A stretch of DNA of 64,000 nucleotides from Campylobacter concisus (lineage in GTDB: Bacteria > Campylobacterota > Campylobacteria > Campylobacterales > Campylobacteraceae): positions 32,593 to 96,592 of the forward strand of contig NZ_PIQS01000006.1 in assembly GCF_003048405.1 (NCBI RefSeq). Direction: 5' to 3'. Both the position numbers and the translations under genes were made by a program. Shown in pieces: positions 56,164 through 64,000 of this stretch (positions are counted from its first letter, which is position 1; the number at the start of each line of letters is the position of its first letter). Below the pieces are notes generated by a model. It did no database searches. It was not told the DNA's origin and was given only the letters and a program-made list of their open reading frames with translations.

Positions 56164-57057
56164 ATGAAAATAAGTGTAGTTGGAGCTGGAAACGTCGGTG
56201 CTAGCATAGCTTATGCACTTTGTATGAGAGAGCTTTGCGATGAGATCGCGCTTGTAGATATATTTGGCGATGTGGCGCGCGCAAAAGCGATCGATCTAGC
56301 GCAGTCAAGCTGCGTCTTTAACGCAAAAACTAGCGTTTGTGGTGGCGATGATTTTGTGTTAATTGAAGGCAGTGACATCGTCATAGTTACAGCTGGAAGC
56401 CCAAGAAAAGAGGGTCAAACTAGAGAAGATCTGCTACTTAAAAATGCCGTTGTCGTAAAGCAAACAGCGCAAAAGATAGCTGAATTTGCCAAAAACGCAG
56501 TGATAATAGTCGTCACAAATCCGCTTGATGTGATGGTCTGGACGGCTCATAAATTTAGTGGTTTTAGCAAAAACAAAGTGATCGGCATGGCTGGCGAGCT
56601 TGATAGCGCAAGGTGCAGATATGAGCTAGCGCTTTTAAAAGATAAGGACGCTAGCAAGCTAAGAGCAAAGATCGTCGGCGCTCACAATGACGAGATGATC
56701 GTATCAGCTAGCAATATAAGCGAAAAATTAAATGAAAATGAGCTAAAAGCGCTCAAAAAAGAGACAAGCACCGGTGGCGCAAAGATAGTTAAGCTCCTTG
56801 GCACTTCGGCTTATTACGCACCAGCGGCTGCAGCTGTGAAGATGTGCGAGATGATCGTTGGCAAGGGCGATGAGATAATAAGCGCTAGCGTGCTAATAGA
56901 TGATGAGCTAAGTTGCGGCAGGCTAGTAAGGCTCGGACGTGATGGCTTGAAAGAAATTTTAGAGCTAAATTTAAACGAAAACGAGCAAGAGCAACTAAGC
57001 AAAAGCGAAGCTGAGATCAGAAAAAACATTAAATTTTTAAAAGAAAATTTGGAATAG
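56164..57057 (+). CDS. mdh: Malate dehydrogenase
   Basis: Mdh interconverts malate and oxaloacetate with NAD. The 297-residue product has the Rossmann loop VVGAGNVGASIAYAL (residues 4-18), the nucleotide-selecting acid in ALVDIFGD, TAGSPRKEGQTREDLL (about 77-92; the Arg cluster of the mobile substrate loop), VTNPLDVM (about 117-124), and the catalytic His in VGAHNDEM (about 174-181). It resembles the LDH-like type of MDH; the GQTR loop arginine supports malate rather than lactate. Immediately downstream (8 bases) comes oorD; sucCD is not between them. Confidence 0.93.
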   Translation: MKISVVGAGNVGASIAYALCMRELCDEIALVDIFGDVARAKAIDLAQSSCVFNAKTSVCGGDDFVLIEGSDIVIVTAGSPRKEGQTREDLLLKNAVVVKQTAQKIAEFAKNAVIIVVTNPLDVMVWTAHKFSGFSKNKVIGMAGELDSARCRYELALLKDKDASKLRAKIVGAHNDEMIVSASNISEKLNENELKALKKETSTGGAKIVKLLGTSAYYAPAAAAVKMCEMIVGKGDEIISASVLIDDELSCGRLVRLGRDGLKEILELNLNENEQEQLSKSEAEIRKNIKFLKENLE

Positions 57058-57065
57058 GAATATAG

Positions 57066-57377
57066 ATGATAGTAAAAGAAAATGTGCCCGTTTGGGTCGA
57101 TGAGAGCAGGTGTAAGGCCTGTGATGTCTGTGTGAGCTACTGCCCAGCAGGCGTGCTAGGTATGAGGCTTGAGCCAAAGGCGGTGCTTGGCAAGATGATA
57201 GAGGTGGTCTATGCTGACTCATGCATAGGATGCCGTGACTGCGAGCTTCACTGTCCTGATTTTGCCATTTATGTGGCTGATAAAGGTTTTAAATTTGCAA
57301 AGCTAACGCCTGAGAGCAAAGAGCGAGCTGCGGCCGTAAAGGCAAATAAATTTGCAAAACTTGGAGAGAGCGCATGA
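57066..57377 (+). CDS. oorD: 2-oxoglutarate:acceptor oxidoreductase delta subunit (ferredoxin)
   Basis: This is the electron-transfer subunit of the CoA-dependent 2-oxoglutarate oxidoreductase. The 103-residue protein has two [4Fe-4S] motifs: CKACDVCVSYCPAG (about residues 17-30) and CIGCRDCELHCPDF (about 57-70), each CxxCxxCxxxCP. GGAATATAG precedes the ATG. It overlaps oorA by 4 bases. It takes electrons from OorB and passes them to an external acceptor such as flavodoxin. Confidence 0.96.
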   Translation: MIVKENVPVWVDESRCKACDVCVSYCPAGVLGMRLEPKAVLGKMIEVVYADSCIGCRDCELHCPDFAIYVADKGFKFAKLTPESKERAAAVKANKFAKLGESA

Positions 57378-58504
57378 GAGAGGTAGTATCAACTGGCAAT
57401 GCCCTAGTAGCAAGGGCTGCAGTCGAGTGTGGCTGTAACTTCTTTGGCGGATATCCTATCACTCCAAGCAGTGAGATCGCCCACGAGTTAAGCGTGCTTT
57501 TGCCAAAACATGGCGGCACATTTATACAGATGGAAGATGAGATAGCTGGCATTTCCGTAGCACTTGGTGCAAGTGCGAGCGGTGCTAAAGCGATGACTGC
57601 AAGTTCTGGTCCTGGAATTTCACTAAAGGCTGAGCAAATAGGCCTTGGCTTTATCGCAGAGATACCGCTTGTCATCGTAAATGTTATGCGCGGTGGCCCT
57701 TCAACTGGTCTGCCTACCCGCGTCGCACAAGGCGATATCTTGCAGGCTAAAAACCCAACTCACGGCGATGTAAATATGATAGTTTTGGCCCCTAGTAGCC
57801 TAGAGGAGTGCTATACGCAGACGGTTCGCGCCTTTAACCTCGCAGCTAGGTTTATGACACCAGTTATGCTGCTACTTGATGAGACGATAGGTCACATGCA
57901 AGCAAGGGTTAGTTTGCCTGAGATCAGCGAGCTAGAAATTTATAAAAGAAGAGAATTTAGCGGCGAGCCAAAAGAGTATAAACCATACGAGGCCGCACCA
58001 GACGCGCCAGCCACGCTAAATCCTTTCTTTAAAGGCTATCACTACCATATAACTGGGCTTCATCACGGCGCTACTGGCTTTCCAACAGAAGATGGCAAGA
58101 TCGTTGAATACTCAATGAATAGGCTGTTTAATAAGATAAATTTACACACTGTTGAGTGCGAGAAATTTGAAGAGTTTATGCTAAATGATGCTGAAATTTG
58201 CATCATCGCCTTTGGTAGCGTGGCGCTTTCGGCTAAGCAAGCGATATTAAATTTACGTGAAAAAGGGCTAAAAGTAGGGCTGTTTAAGCCACTCACACTT
58301 TTCCCAGCTCCAGCTAAAAAGCTAAAAGAGATATCAGATAAATTTAAGAAAATTTTAGTCTGCGAGCTAAATTTAGGTCAATATAGTGGCGAAATTTCAA
58401 AGATCATCTTAAGAGATGACTTTGCAAAACTGCTAAAAGCAAACGGCAGACCGATAAGCCCAAGCGAGATCGAGGCGAAGATAGGAGAAATTTATGGCTT
58501 TTAA
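57374..58504 (+). CDS. oorA: 2-oxoglutarate:acceptor oxidoreductase alpha subunit
   Basis: This is the catalytic alpha subunit of the oxygen-sensitive OorDABC complex, which makes succinyl-CoA from 2-oxoglutarate. The 376-residue product has ECGCNFFGGYPITPSSEIAHELS (outlined, about residues 18-40), MEDEIAGISVALGASASGAK (about 55-74), TASSGPGISLKAEQIG (about 76-91), RGGPSTGLPTRVAQGD (about 110-125) and a C-terminal transketolase-like domain. It overlaps oorD by 4 and oorB by 11 bases, so all four subunits are coupled. Confidence 0.97.
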   Translation: MREVVSTGNALVARAAVECGCNFFGGYPITPSSEIAHELSVLLPKHGGTFIQMEDEIAGISVALGASASGAKAMTASSGPGISLKAEQIGLGFIAEIPLVIVNVMRGGPSTGLPTRVAQGDILQAKNPTHGDVNMIVLAPSSLEECYTQTVRAFNLAARFMTPVMLLLDETIGHMQARVSLPEISELEIYKRREFSGEPKEYKPYEAAPDAPATLNPFFKGYHYHITGLHHGATGFPTEDGKIVEYSMNRLFNKINLHTVECEKFEEFMLNDAEICIIAFGSVALSAKQAILNLREKGLKVGLFKPLTLFPAPAKKLKEISDKFKKILVCELNLGQYSGEISKIILRDDFAKLLKANGRPISPSEIEAKIGEIYGF

Positions 58505-59339
58505 TTACGATAAATATTTACGAACAGATAAAATGCCTACTCTTTGGTGCTGGGGCTGTGGCGACGGCGTCATACTAAAGGCACTCATCCGTGCTATCGA
58601 CACCATGGGCTGGGACATGAACGACGTTTGCGTGGTCTCAGGCATAGGCTGCTCTGGGCGCTTTAGCGGATATCTTGACTGCAACACCATCCACACAACT
58701 CACGGCAGAGCTGTAGCATATGCTACTGGCGTAAAGATGGCAAACCCAGACAAGCACGTCATAGTTGTAACTGGCGACGGCGACGGACTAGCGATCGGAG
58801 GCAACCACACGATACACGGATGTCGCCGAAATGTCGGGCTAAATCACATCTTAATCAACAACTTCATCTACGCGCTAACCAACTCGCAAACCAGCCCAAC
58901 CACGCCAAAAGGCATGTGGACGGTCACAGCGCAGTATGGTAACATCGATCCTAGCTTTGACGCCTGTAAGCTCGCAACCGCTGCAGGTGCTAGCTTTGTA
59001 GCGCGTGGCAGCGTCATCGAACCAGAGAAGCTTACAAAGCTCTTTGTAGAGGGCTTTAGTCACGATGGATACAGCTTTTTTGACGTATTTTCAAACTGCC
59101 ACATAAATTTAGGACGCAAGAACAAAATGGGCGAGGCAGTGAAAAATTTAGAGTGGATAAAGGGTCGCACGACGAGCAAGGTTAAATTTGACATGCTAAG
59201 CGACGAGGAGAAAGAGGGTATTTTCCCACTTGGTGTGCTGCACAAAGATGAAAAGAAGATAGAGTACACCAAGGCTTACGACATGGTAAGAAAGGCTGCA
59301 ATGAGCGGTGAGGCGATCGATTTTAAGGAGCTAGCATGA
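58494..59339 (+). CDS. oorB: 2-oxoglutarate:acceptor oxidoreductase beta subunit
   Basis: This is the thiamine-diphosphate and Fe-S binding subunit of OorDABC. The 281-residue product has the Cys motif LWCWGCGDG (about residues 17-25), GIGCSGRFSGYL (about 50-61), and the TPP motif GDGDGLAIGGNH then NNFIYALTNSQTSPT (about 96-133). All fit the beta subunit of 2-oxoacid:ferredoxin oxidoreductases. The start lies 11 bases inside oorA, with GGAGAAATTT upstream, and the end overlaps oorC by 4 bases. Confidence 0.97.
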   Translation: MAFNYDKYLRTDKMPTLWCWGCGDGVILKALIRAIDTMGWDMNDVCVVSGIGCSGRFSGYLDCNTIHTTHGRAVAYATGVKMANPDKHVIVVTGDGDGLAIGGNHTIHGCRRNVGLNHILINNFIYALTNSQTSPTTPKGMWTVTAQYGNIDPSFDACKLATAAGASFVARGSVIEPEKLTKLFVEGFSHDGYSFFDVFSNCHINLGRKNKMGEAVKNLEWIKGRTTSKVKFDMLSDEEKEGIFPLGVLHKDEKKIEYTKAYDMVRKAAMSGEAIDFKELA

Positions 59340-59887
59340 AGTCACAGCTAAGATTTGTCGGCGTTGGTGGACAGGGCGTCATACTAGCAGGCGAGATCCT
59401 CTCAGCTGCCAAAATAAAGGCAGGCGGATACGGCGTCAAGGCTTCTACATACACATCTCAGGTACGTGGCGGCCCAACGAAGGTTGATATCATCCTTGAT
59501 GAGAAGGAAATTTTATACCCTTATGCAAACGAGGGCGAGATAGAATTTATGCTAGCAACTGCACAGATAAGCTACGATGCCTTTAAAAGCGGCGTAAAAG
59601 AGGGCAGCGCGATCGTTGTTGAGCCAAATTTGGTAAAGGTGAGCGATGAAGACAAAAAGCGCTGGAAAATTTATGAAATTCCTATCATCTCTATCGCAAA
59701 AGACGAGGTCGGAAACGTCATCACTCAAAGTGTCGTGGCTCTTGGTGTGGCTGTGGCGATGAGTGGGTGTATGGATGAAAATTTGGTGCGTGAAGAGATG
59801 CTAGCAAGCGTGCCTGAAAAGGTTAAAGAGGCAAATGCCAAAGCTTACGAGCTAGGGCTAAAATACGCAAAAGAGCTTTTAAAATAA
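59336..59887 (+). CDS. oorC: 2-oxoglutarate:acceptor oxidoreductase gamma subunit
   Basis: This is the gamma subunit of OorDABC, which binds the CoA side of the complex. The 183-residue product has the family motifs FVGVGGQGVILAGEIL (about residues 7-22) and STYTSQVRGGPTKVDIIL (about 38-55). It starts in an ATGA overlap with oorB and ends the operon; a perfect terminator hairpin starts in its stop codon. Confidence 0.97.
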   Translation: MKSQLRFVGVGGQGVILAGEILSAAKIKAGGYGVKASTYTSQVRGGPTKVDIILDEKEILYPYANEGEIEFMLATAQISYDAFKSGVKEGSAIVVEPNLVKVSDEDKKRWKIYEIPIISIAKDEVGNVITQSVVALGVAVAMSGCMDENLVREEMLASVPEKVKEANAKAYELGLKYAKELLK

Positions 59888-59914
59888 ATTTTGGCTAATT
59901 TTTAGCCAAAATTT
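59886..59914 (+). terminator. Intrinsic terminator overlapping the oorC stop codon
   Basis: AAATTTTGGCTAA at 59886-59898 pairs perfectly with TTAGCCAAAATTT at 59902-59914 around a TTT loop. The stem begins inside the TAA of oorC (59885-59887). Confidence 0.85.
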
Positions 59915-60188
59915 CTACTATAAATAAAAAATCAGCATTTATTATATTTTTATCAATTATTACTTTTCTTAAAATTTAAAGTATTACTTGTCGATATAAA
60001 AGATTATATTTATAGTATCTATTTATCTTATCAAAGCTATGAATTTTTTTAAAAATCGTTCTAATAATGCCTTATTCTAGCTTTCTTAAATAAAATATAT
60101 TTTTAAATATTTAATAAATTAATAAATTATATTTAAGATTTGTTTTAGTAATATTTCAGACATAAAAATTTCGTAAAAGGAGTAAAAG
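59915..60188. other. AT-rich spacer upstream of the broken receptor gene
   Basis: About 270 bases hold no ORF of note. The sequence is extremely AT-rich, ending in the receptor gene's AAGGAG ribosome site (60177-60182). I could not point to a convincing Fur box or -10 element, though a promoter for the iron locus would be expected here. Confidence 0.4.
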
Positions 60189-61668
60189 TTGAGTTACAAA
60201 ATCTCAGTTGCAACATGTGCTGCACTTTTGATGTGCAGTGGTTTTTAAAGTCAAGTTTTTGCTGTGCAAACGACAAAGCTTGAGGGTGTTGAAGTAAATT
60301 CAGTCGGTGATAACATCAGCGAAAGCGGTATCGATGAGGGAATTTTAAGCAAAAGAGTCGCCGCCGGTCCTTTGGCTGATAAAAAAGTTATAGATATGCC
60401 TTATCAAGTAAATATGATCTCAAAAGAGATTCTTGATAATCAAGGCGTTCAAGGTTTTGAAGATGCAGTTAGATACTTTCCTTCAGCACAAATTCAATAT
60501 CGCGGCGGTGGCGATGTTGGTTGCCCACAAACTCGTGGCTTTCAAGGCTCAGTCGTAGGTAACGTCCTTTGTGATGGCTTTTATGCTTCATCAACCACAG
60601 CTATACCTATGGCGATGTTTGAGAGTTTGCAAATCCAAAACGGACTTGCTGGCTCGCTTTATGGTGGTGTTACACCTTCTGGATATTTCCTTTATTCTCG
60701 CAAGCGCCCAGTCCCACTTCAAAACGTTATCTGGACTGATTACAGCTCAAGGTCAAATTTAGGCGTAGGTCTTGATACTTCAAACAAATTTGAAAAAGTT
60801 GGATATAGAGGCGTCTTTTACTACTCAGGCGGTGAAAAAAATGCCAAAGATAGTAAAATTTCTCGTCGTCTAGCCTCACTTGGACTTGATTTTACCTTAC
60901 AGAGAATTTAACACTTGAGACAAACTTTAACCACTATGAGCATAAAAACTCAGGTATGCCAGGTGGATTTAGCATGCCATTAACAAATGGAGTAGCAAAT
61001 TTTGACGTACCAAGCCCTGTAAAAGATACTAAAAGAGGACTTGAGCAGTCTTTTGGTGATAATCACCTTAAAACAACAACAGCTAGTGTAAAACTAAAAT
61101 ACGCTCCAACAGAGAACTGGTACTTTGAAGGCGGCTATCAGTGGCAAAAGGCTATCAGAGATATGTATGGCACCGATGGAAAATTCTTAAATCAAAATGG
61201 AGATTATAAAGTTACTAAGAGTGGTGGCAGTGGTGCATCTGGCAGATTTGATGTAGATAGCTGGTTCTTAAAAGGTTTGACAAATTTCGAAACAGGTCCT
61301 TTATCGCATAATTTTGCCATAGCTACAAATGGATATCGCTGGACTATTTATAGTGCTAGAAATAGAGGTGAAGAAAGAGTACTTGGTAACTCGAATTTAT
61401 ATCATCCAGTAATATTTAATAATCCACATGTAAAAAAAGAAGTGGTAGATATAAAAGTAGTAGTAGTGATATGAAAAATATTTCTGTTGTTGATGACATT
61501 AAATTTAATGACTACTTTAGCACGATCTTATCAGTTTCAAGAAGCTGGTTTACAAGCTATAAGCTACATCCATCTAAAGAGAAAAACTATGATAAAAGTG
61601 GCTTTAACTACGGTGTAAGCCTTGTTTATAAACCAGTTGAAAATGTAAGTCTTTATACTACTTATAAT
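60189..61668 (+). pseudogene. TonB-dependent siderophore receptor, multiply disrupted
   Basis: This is the remnant of an outer-membrane TonB-dependent receptor. From TTG 60189 (AAGGAG six bases upstream) it reads a signal peptide MSYKISVATCAALLMCSGF, then a TAA at 60246-60248 in frame, then continues ...SQVFAVQTTKLEGVEVNS with a plug domain (VIDMPYQVNMISKEILDNQG, about residues 65-85; later QTRGFQGSVV). A one-base loss near 60890-60905 moves to the second frame (ending TAA 60909-60911 in the first). A second shift occurs at an A7 run (61432-61438). The barrel ends near 61668, about 490 codons in all where about 700 are usual, and continues in frame into a permease remnant. It cannot make a functional receptor. 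Confidence 0.9.
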
Positions 61669-61974
61669 GTAAAATTTTACAACATCATAATCATCATCGC
61701 TTCAACGCTTCTAACCGCCACTTGCGTCTCATTTTGCGGTATCGTGGGCTGGGTGGGGCTTATCATACCTCACATCATGCGCTTTGTCGTGGGAGTAAAT
61801 TTCATCACACTCTTTCCAGCTTCACTGCTTGGCGGAGGGCTATTTTTGCTGATAGTTGATACCTCTTCACGCAGTCTAATGGCAAGCGAGATCCCACTTG
61901 GCGTCATCACTTCGCTAGTTGGCGCGCCTCTTTTTGTCTATCTGCTCTATAAGAGCAAAAAGGGTTTTGCGTGA
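61669..61974 (+). pseudogene. 3' remnant of an FecCD-type iron ABC permease, fused to the receptor remnant
   Basis: About the last 100 residues of a siderophore/haem ABC permease follow: two hydrophobic helices, the SFCGIVGWVGLIIPHIMRF motif (the coupling region that meets the ATPase, about 61720-61790), SLLGGGLFLLIVDTSSR and a PLGVITSLVGAPLFVYLLYK end. The first two thirds of the gene are missing. The reading frame is shared with the end of the receptor (open from 61471 to 61974), so a deletion fused the two in frame. A 14-bp palindrome (61668-61681) lies at the join. Its end overlaps the ATPase start (GTGA), the normal operon spacing. Confidence 0.88.
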
Positions 61975-62747
61975 AATTTGAGATAAAAAATTTAAGCTGT
62001 GGCTACGATAAAAATGTCGTTATCGAAAATTTCAATGCAAATTTACAAGATGGCGACATCTTTTGCCTGCTTGGTAGCAATGGTGTTGGCAAAACAACGA
62101 CGTTTAAGACGATACTTGGCTTTTTAAAGCCACTTGGGGGAGAAATTTTAATAGACGGCAAAGACGCGCTAAAGATGAGCTAGAAAGAGCGAGCAAGCTT
62201 TATAAGCTACGTCCCACAAGCTCATACACCGCCATTTGCCTTTAGCGTTTTTGACGTGGTGATGATGAGTGCAAATGCAAGGCTTGGCATATTTGAACGC
62301 CCTAGCAAAGAGGATGAGAAGATAGCGCTAGATGCGTTAAAGACGCTAAATTTAGAGAGTTTTAAAGATAAAATTTACACCGATCTAAGTGGTGGCGAGC
62401 GGCAAATGGTGCTGATAGCTAGGGCATTAGCGCAATGCTCAAAGGTTATGCTACTTGACGAGCCAACGGCAAATTTAGACTTTGGTAATCAAATGCGAGT
62501 TTTAAAAGAGATAAAAAAGCTCGCAAAGCAAGGCTACATCATTATCCTCACCTCGCATCAGCCAGAGCAGGTCTTTTATCTAAATGCAAAGGTTGCGATG
62601 CTTGGGCGTGATAAAAACTACATCTACGGCGAGGCTAGCGAGGTGATGAATGGCGAAAATTTAAAGAAAATTTACGGCGTAGATATACGAGTGGTGAAAA
62701 ATATCATCGATGAGTGCGAGCATTACTCTTGCGTGATGGTGGATTGA
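61971..62747 (+). pseudogene. Iron/siderophore ABC transporter ATPase with in-frame nonsense codon
   Basis: This is a FecE/FhuC-type ATPase of 258 codons from GTG 61971. Walker A LLGSNGVGKTT (about residues 33-43), Q-loop region YVPQAHTPP, signature LSGGERQMVLIARALAQ (about 144-160), Walker B VMLLDEPTANLDFG (about 163-176) and the H-loop ILTSHQPEQ are all present in one frame. That frame is interrupted by a TAG at 62181-62183 (...KMS-stop-KERASF), where the family often has Gln, Pro or Arg. A single base change, for example CAG to TAG, would explain it. Without suppression only a 70-residue fragment is made. Everything else appears intact, suggesting recent inactivation. Confidence 0.9.
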
Positions 62748-62758
62748 AAGGAGAATAT

Positions 62759-63761
62759 ATGTTTAAGAAAATTTTGCTTTTGGCTTTTTTGCTTGTTAGT
62801 TTGCAAGCAAGAGTGGTGCTTGATAGCGACGATAAAAAGGTAGAAGTGCCTGATGTGATCGAGCGTGCGACACCTTTGATAGGGGCTTTTGTGCAAGTCT
62901 CTGCGATGCTTGGTAACGAGGATCATATAATTAGCGGTGCGCCAAAACTGCCTGCGCTCATGTCAAAAATTTTTCCAAAAATAAAGAGCAACGATAACAA
63001 AAGTGGCATGCTAAGTAGCAGCGTCGAGACTATCATCGCGTCAAAAACGCAAGTTGTTTTTGGGCCAGTTGGTATGATGTTTGATGAAAATAGCAAGGCT
63101 CAGCTTGAGAGCGCTGGCATCGCAGTTGTGAAGATAGATAAATTTCAAAGCATCAAAGAGATACAAGATAGCTTTAACAAGATCGCTGAAATTTGGAGCG
63201 AAAAGAGCGTAAAAAGAGCGCGTGAGTTTAATGACTATTTTAACGAGAACATAAAATTTGTAAGCCAAAAAACAGCAAATTTAACGCCAAAAAAGAGAGT
63301 CTTGGTGCTTAACTATAGTTCTGGAAACTTTAACACCATCAGCTCAAAAGATATCGGCGCAGAGTATATTAGCGTGGCTGGCGGTATAAATTTAAGCTCA
63401 GAGCTAAGCGATGGAGATTTTAAAATTTCACGAAGAGCAAGTCATCATCTTTAACCCAGACATCATCATCACAAATTCACAAAAAAGTGCCGATGCTATC
63501 GCTAAAAACGCATCATTTGCCAAGCTAAAAGCTGTGCAAAATGGGCAAATTTTTGTAGTGCCAAGTGGCGTTTATCTTTGGAGTGTAAGAAGTGCTGAAG
63601 GTGCGCTTTATCCGCTTTGGCTGGCTAAGACATTTTATCCAGAGCAGTTTAGCGATCTAAATTTAGAGCAAAAAACAAAAGAGTTTTACGAGAGATTTTA
63701 TAACTACAAGCTAAGCGATAGTGAGTTAAAAGAAATTTTGCACCCAAGTGGTGAATTTTGA
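62759..63761 (+). pseudogene. Periplasmic iron/siderophore-binding protein with frameshift
   Basis: This is an FecB/BtuF-type solute-binding protein. ATG 62759 with AAAGGAG upstream gives a signal peptide (about residues 1-18) and the N-terminal lobe (VEVPDVIERATPLIG..., SVETIIASKTQVVFG) up to SDGDFKIS. There the frame runs into an unrelated tail ending at 63454. The correct continuation (EEQVIIFNPDIIITNSQKSADA, outlined) lies in another frame to 63761, with the C-terminal lobe VPSGVYLWSVRSAEGALYPLW. So a +1 (or -2) shift occurred near 63415-63435. Start at 62714 would place a long unsupported leader in front. The ancestral protein would be about 333 residues. Confidence 0.9.
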
Positions 63762-63787
63762 TAATAGGACAAAAATAATGTTATTTA

Positions 63788-63816
63788 TTATACTTAATAT
63801 ATTTATTTAAGTATAA
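63788..63816 (+). terminator. Hairpin after the binding-protein pseudogene
   Basis: TTATACTTAA at 63788-63797 pairs perfectly with TTAAGTATAA at 63807-63816 around a 9-base loop, 26 bases after the last stop of the iron locus. The T-tract is weak and displaced, but the position suggests the operon's terminator. Confidence 0.5.
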
Positions 63817-64000
63817 AAGTAAATTTATCTTTTTTAATATCCTAAAAAAGAGCTTTTAAAGCTTAAAAACTCAAAAATAAAAATAAACTTCAAATTGGTA
63901 GAAATTTTTATATATCTTATAAAATTTCTATCGTTAAATTTATATAAACTACCTTGAAAAGCCCATTTTGTCTTTTTTGATTTTAATATCAGCTCTCATT
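63817..64000. other. Right-edge AT-rich sequence
   Basis: No gene is supported here. On the minus strand, the frame entering from the right edge reads ...MRADIKIKKDKMGFSR and stops at 63949-63951, which could be the 3' end of a gene outside the window, but 16 residues are too few to judge. Confidence 0.25.

Noticed and set aside
61456..61467. Four AGT repeats as a phase-variable microsatellite
   Set aside because: A triplet repeat does not change the frame, and four copies are within chance for a serine run.
63949..64000. Minus-strand C-terminal coding fragment at the right edge
   Set aside because: Sixteen residues without a recognisable family; cannot be separated from chance.

Overview
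The window is chromosomal DNA of an epsilonproteobacterium (Campylobacterota), most likely Campylobacter, and probably the C. concisus/C. curvus side of the genus. The basis is gene content and order: fliS-fliD-flaG; a flgI-flgJ-flgM-flgN-flgK block with rsmD in front; an isolated atpB; a methyltransferase-YkgJ-TPR-trpC-HIT-selU run; a hydABCDE hydrogenase operon with hyp genes; a monomeric isocitrate dehydrogenase beside mdh and oorDABC; dense packing with 4-bp overlaps; AT-rich spacers; and AAGGAG-type ribosome binding sites. The species assignment is inference; no rRNA gene is present to confirm it.

Layout: 1-2245 is the minus-strand flaG-fliD-fliS filament-cap operon. 2366-8040 is the plus-strand rsmD/flgI/flgJ/flgM/flgN/flgK block, ending in a DUF2400-like gene. 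8107-13848 holds sodC, a TSUP permease, atpB, gatB, gpsA and a NagZ-like hydrolase. 13927-17227 is a two-gene McrBC-type restriction module. 17273-19476 holds a small membrane-anchored protein and two adjoining EamA permeases; the second permease (rarD) has a frameshift at its start. 19621-28765 holds class II DAHP synthase, a flavin oxidoreductase, a 750-residue coiled-coil protein, two small enzymes, a TPR protein, trpC, HIT and selU. 29034-32148 is ilvB-ilvN-lpxD, facing pta-ackA (32271-34836, minus); flgH follows at 34905. 35959-50194 is a hydrogen/nickel region: hydABCDE, hypF, nikR, a truncated nhaA, a two-gene membrane cassette, then hypBCDEA. 50439-53922 is a divergent, overlapping pair (AsmA-like and mltG). 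53986-59887 is icd-mdh-oorDABC. 60189-63761 is a siderophore-uptake locus in which every gene is broken.

How the parts work together: the flagellar genes carry recognisable sigma-54 sites (flgI, flgH) and sigma-28 sites (flaG, flgM), the normal hook-before-filament order of epsilonproteobacteria. The hyd and hyp genes encode a membrane-bound uptake [NiFe] hydrogenase plus its full maturation set, with the nickel regulator NikR inside the region. icd, mdh and oorDABC supply the oxidative TCA steps around 2-oxoglutarate, but sucCD, which lies between mdh and oorD in C. jejuni, is absent here. I found no convincing new multi-gene system. The strongest unusual signals are the coordinated decay of the iron-uptake locus, including an in-frame receptor-permease fusion; the rarD start frameshift; the truncated nhaA; an McrB with an unfamiliar N-terminal domain; and an AT-rich element shared upstream of ilvB and hydA.
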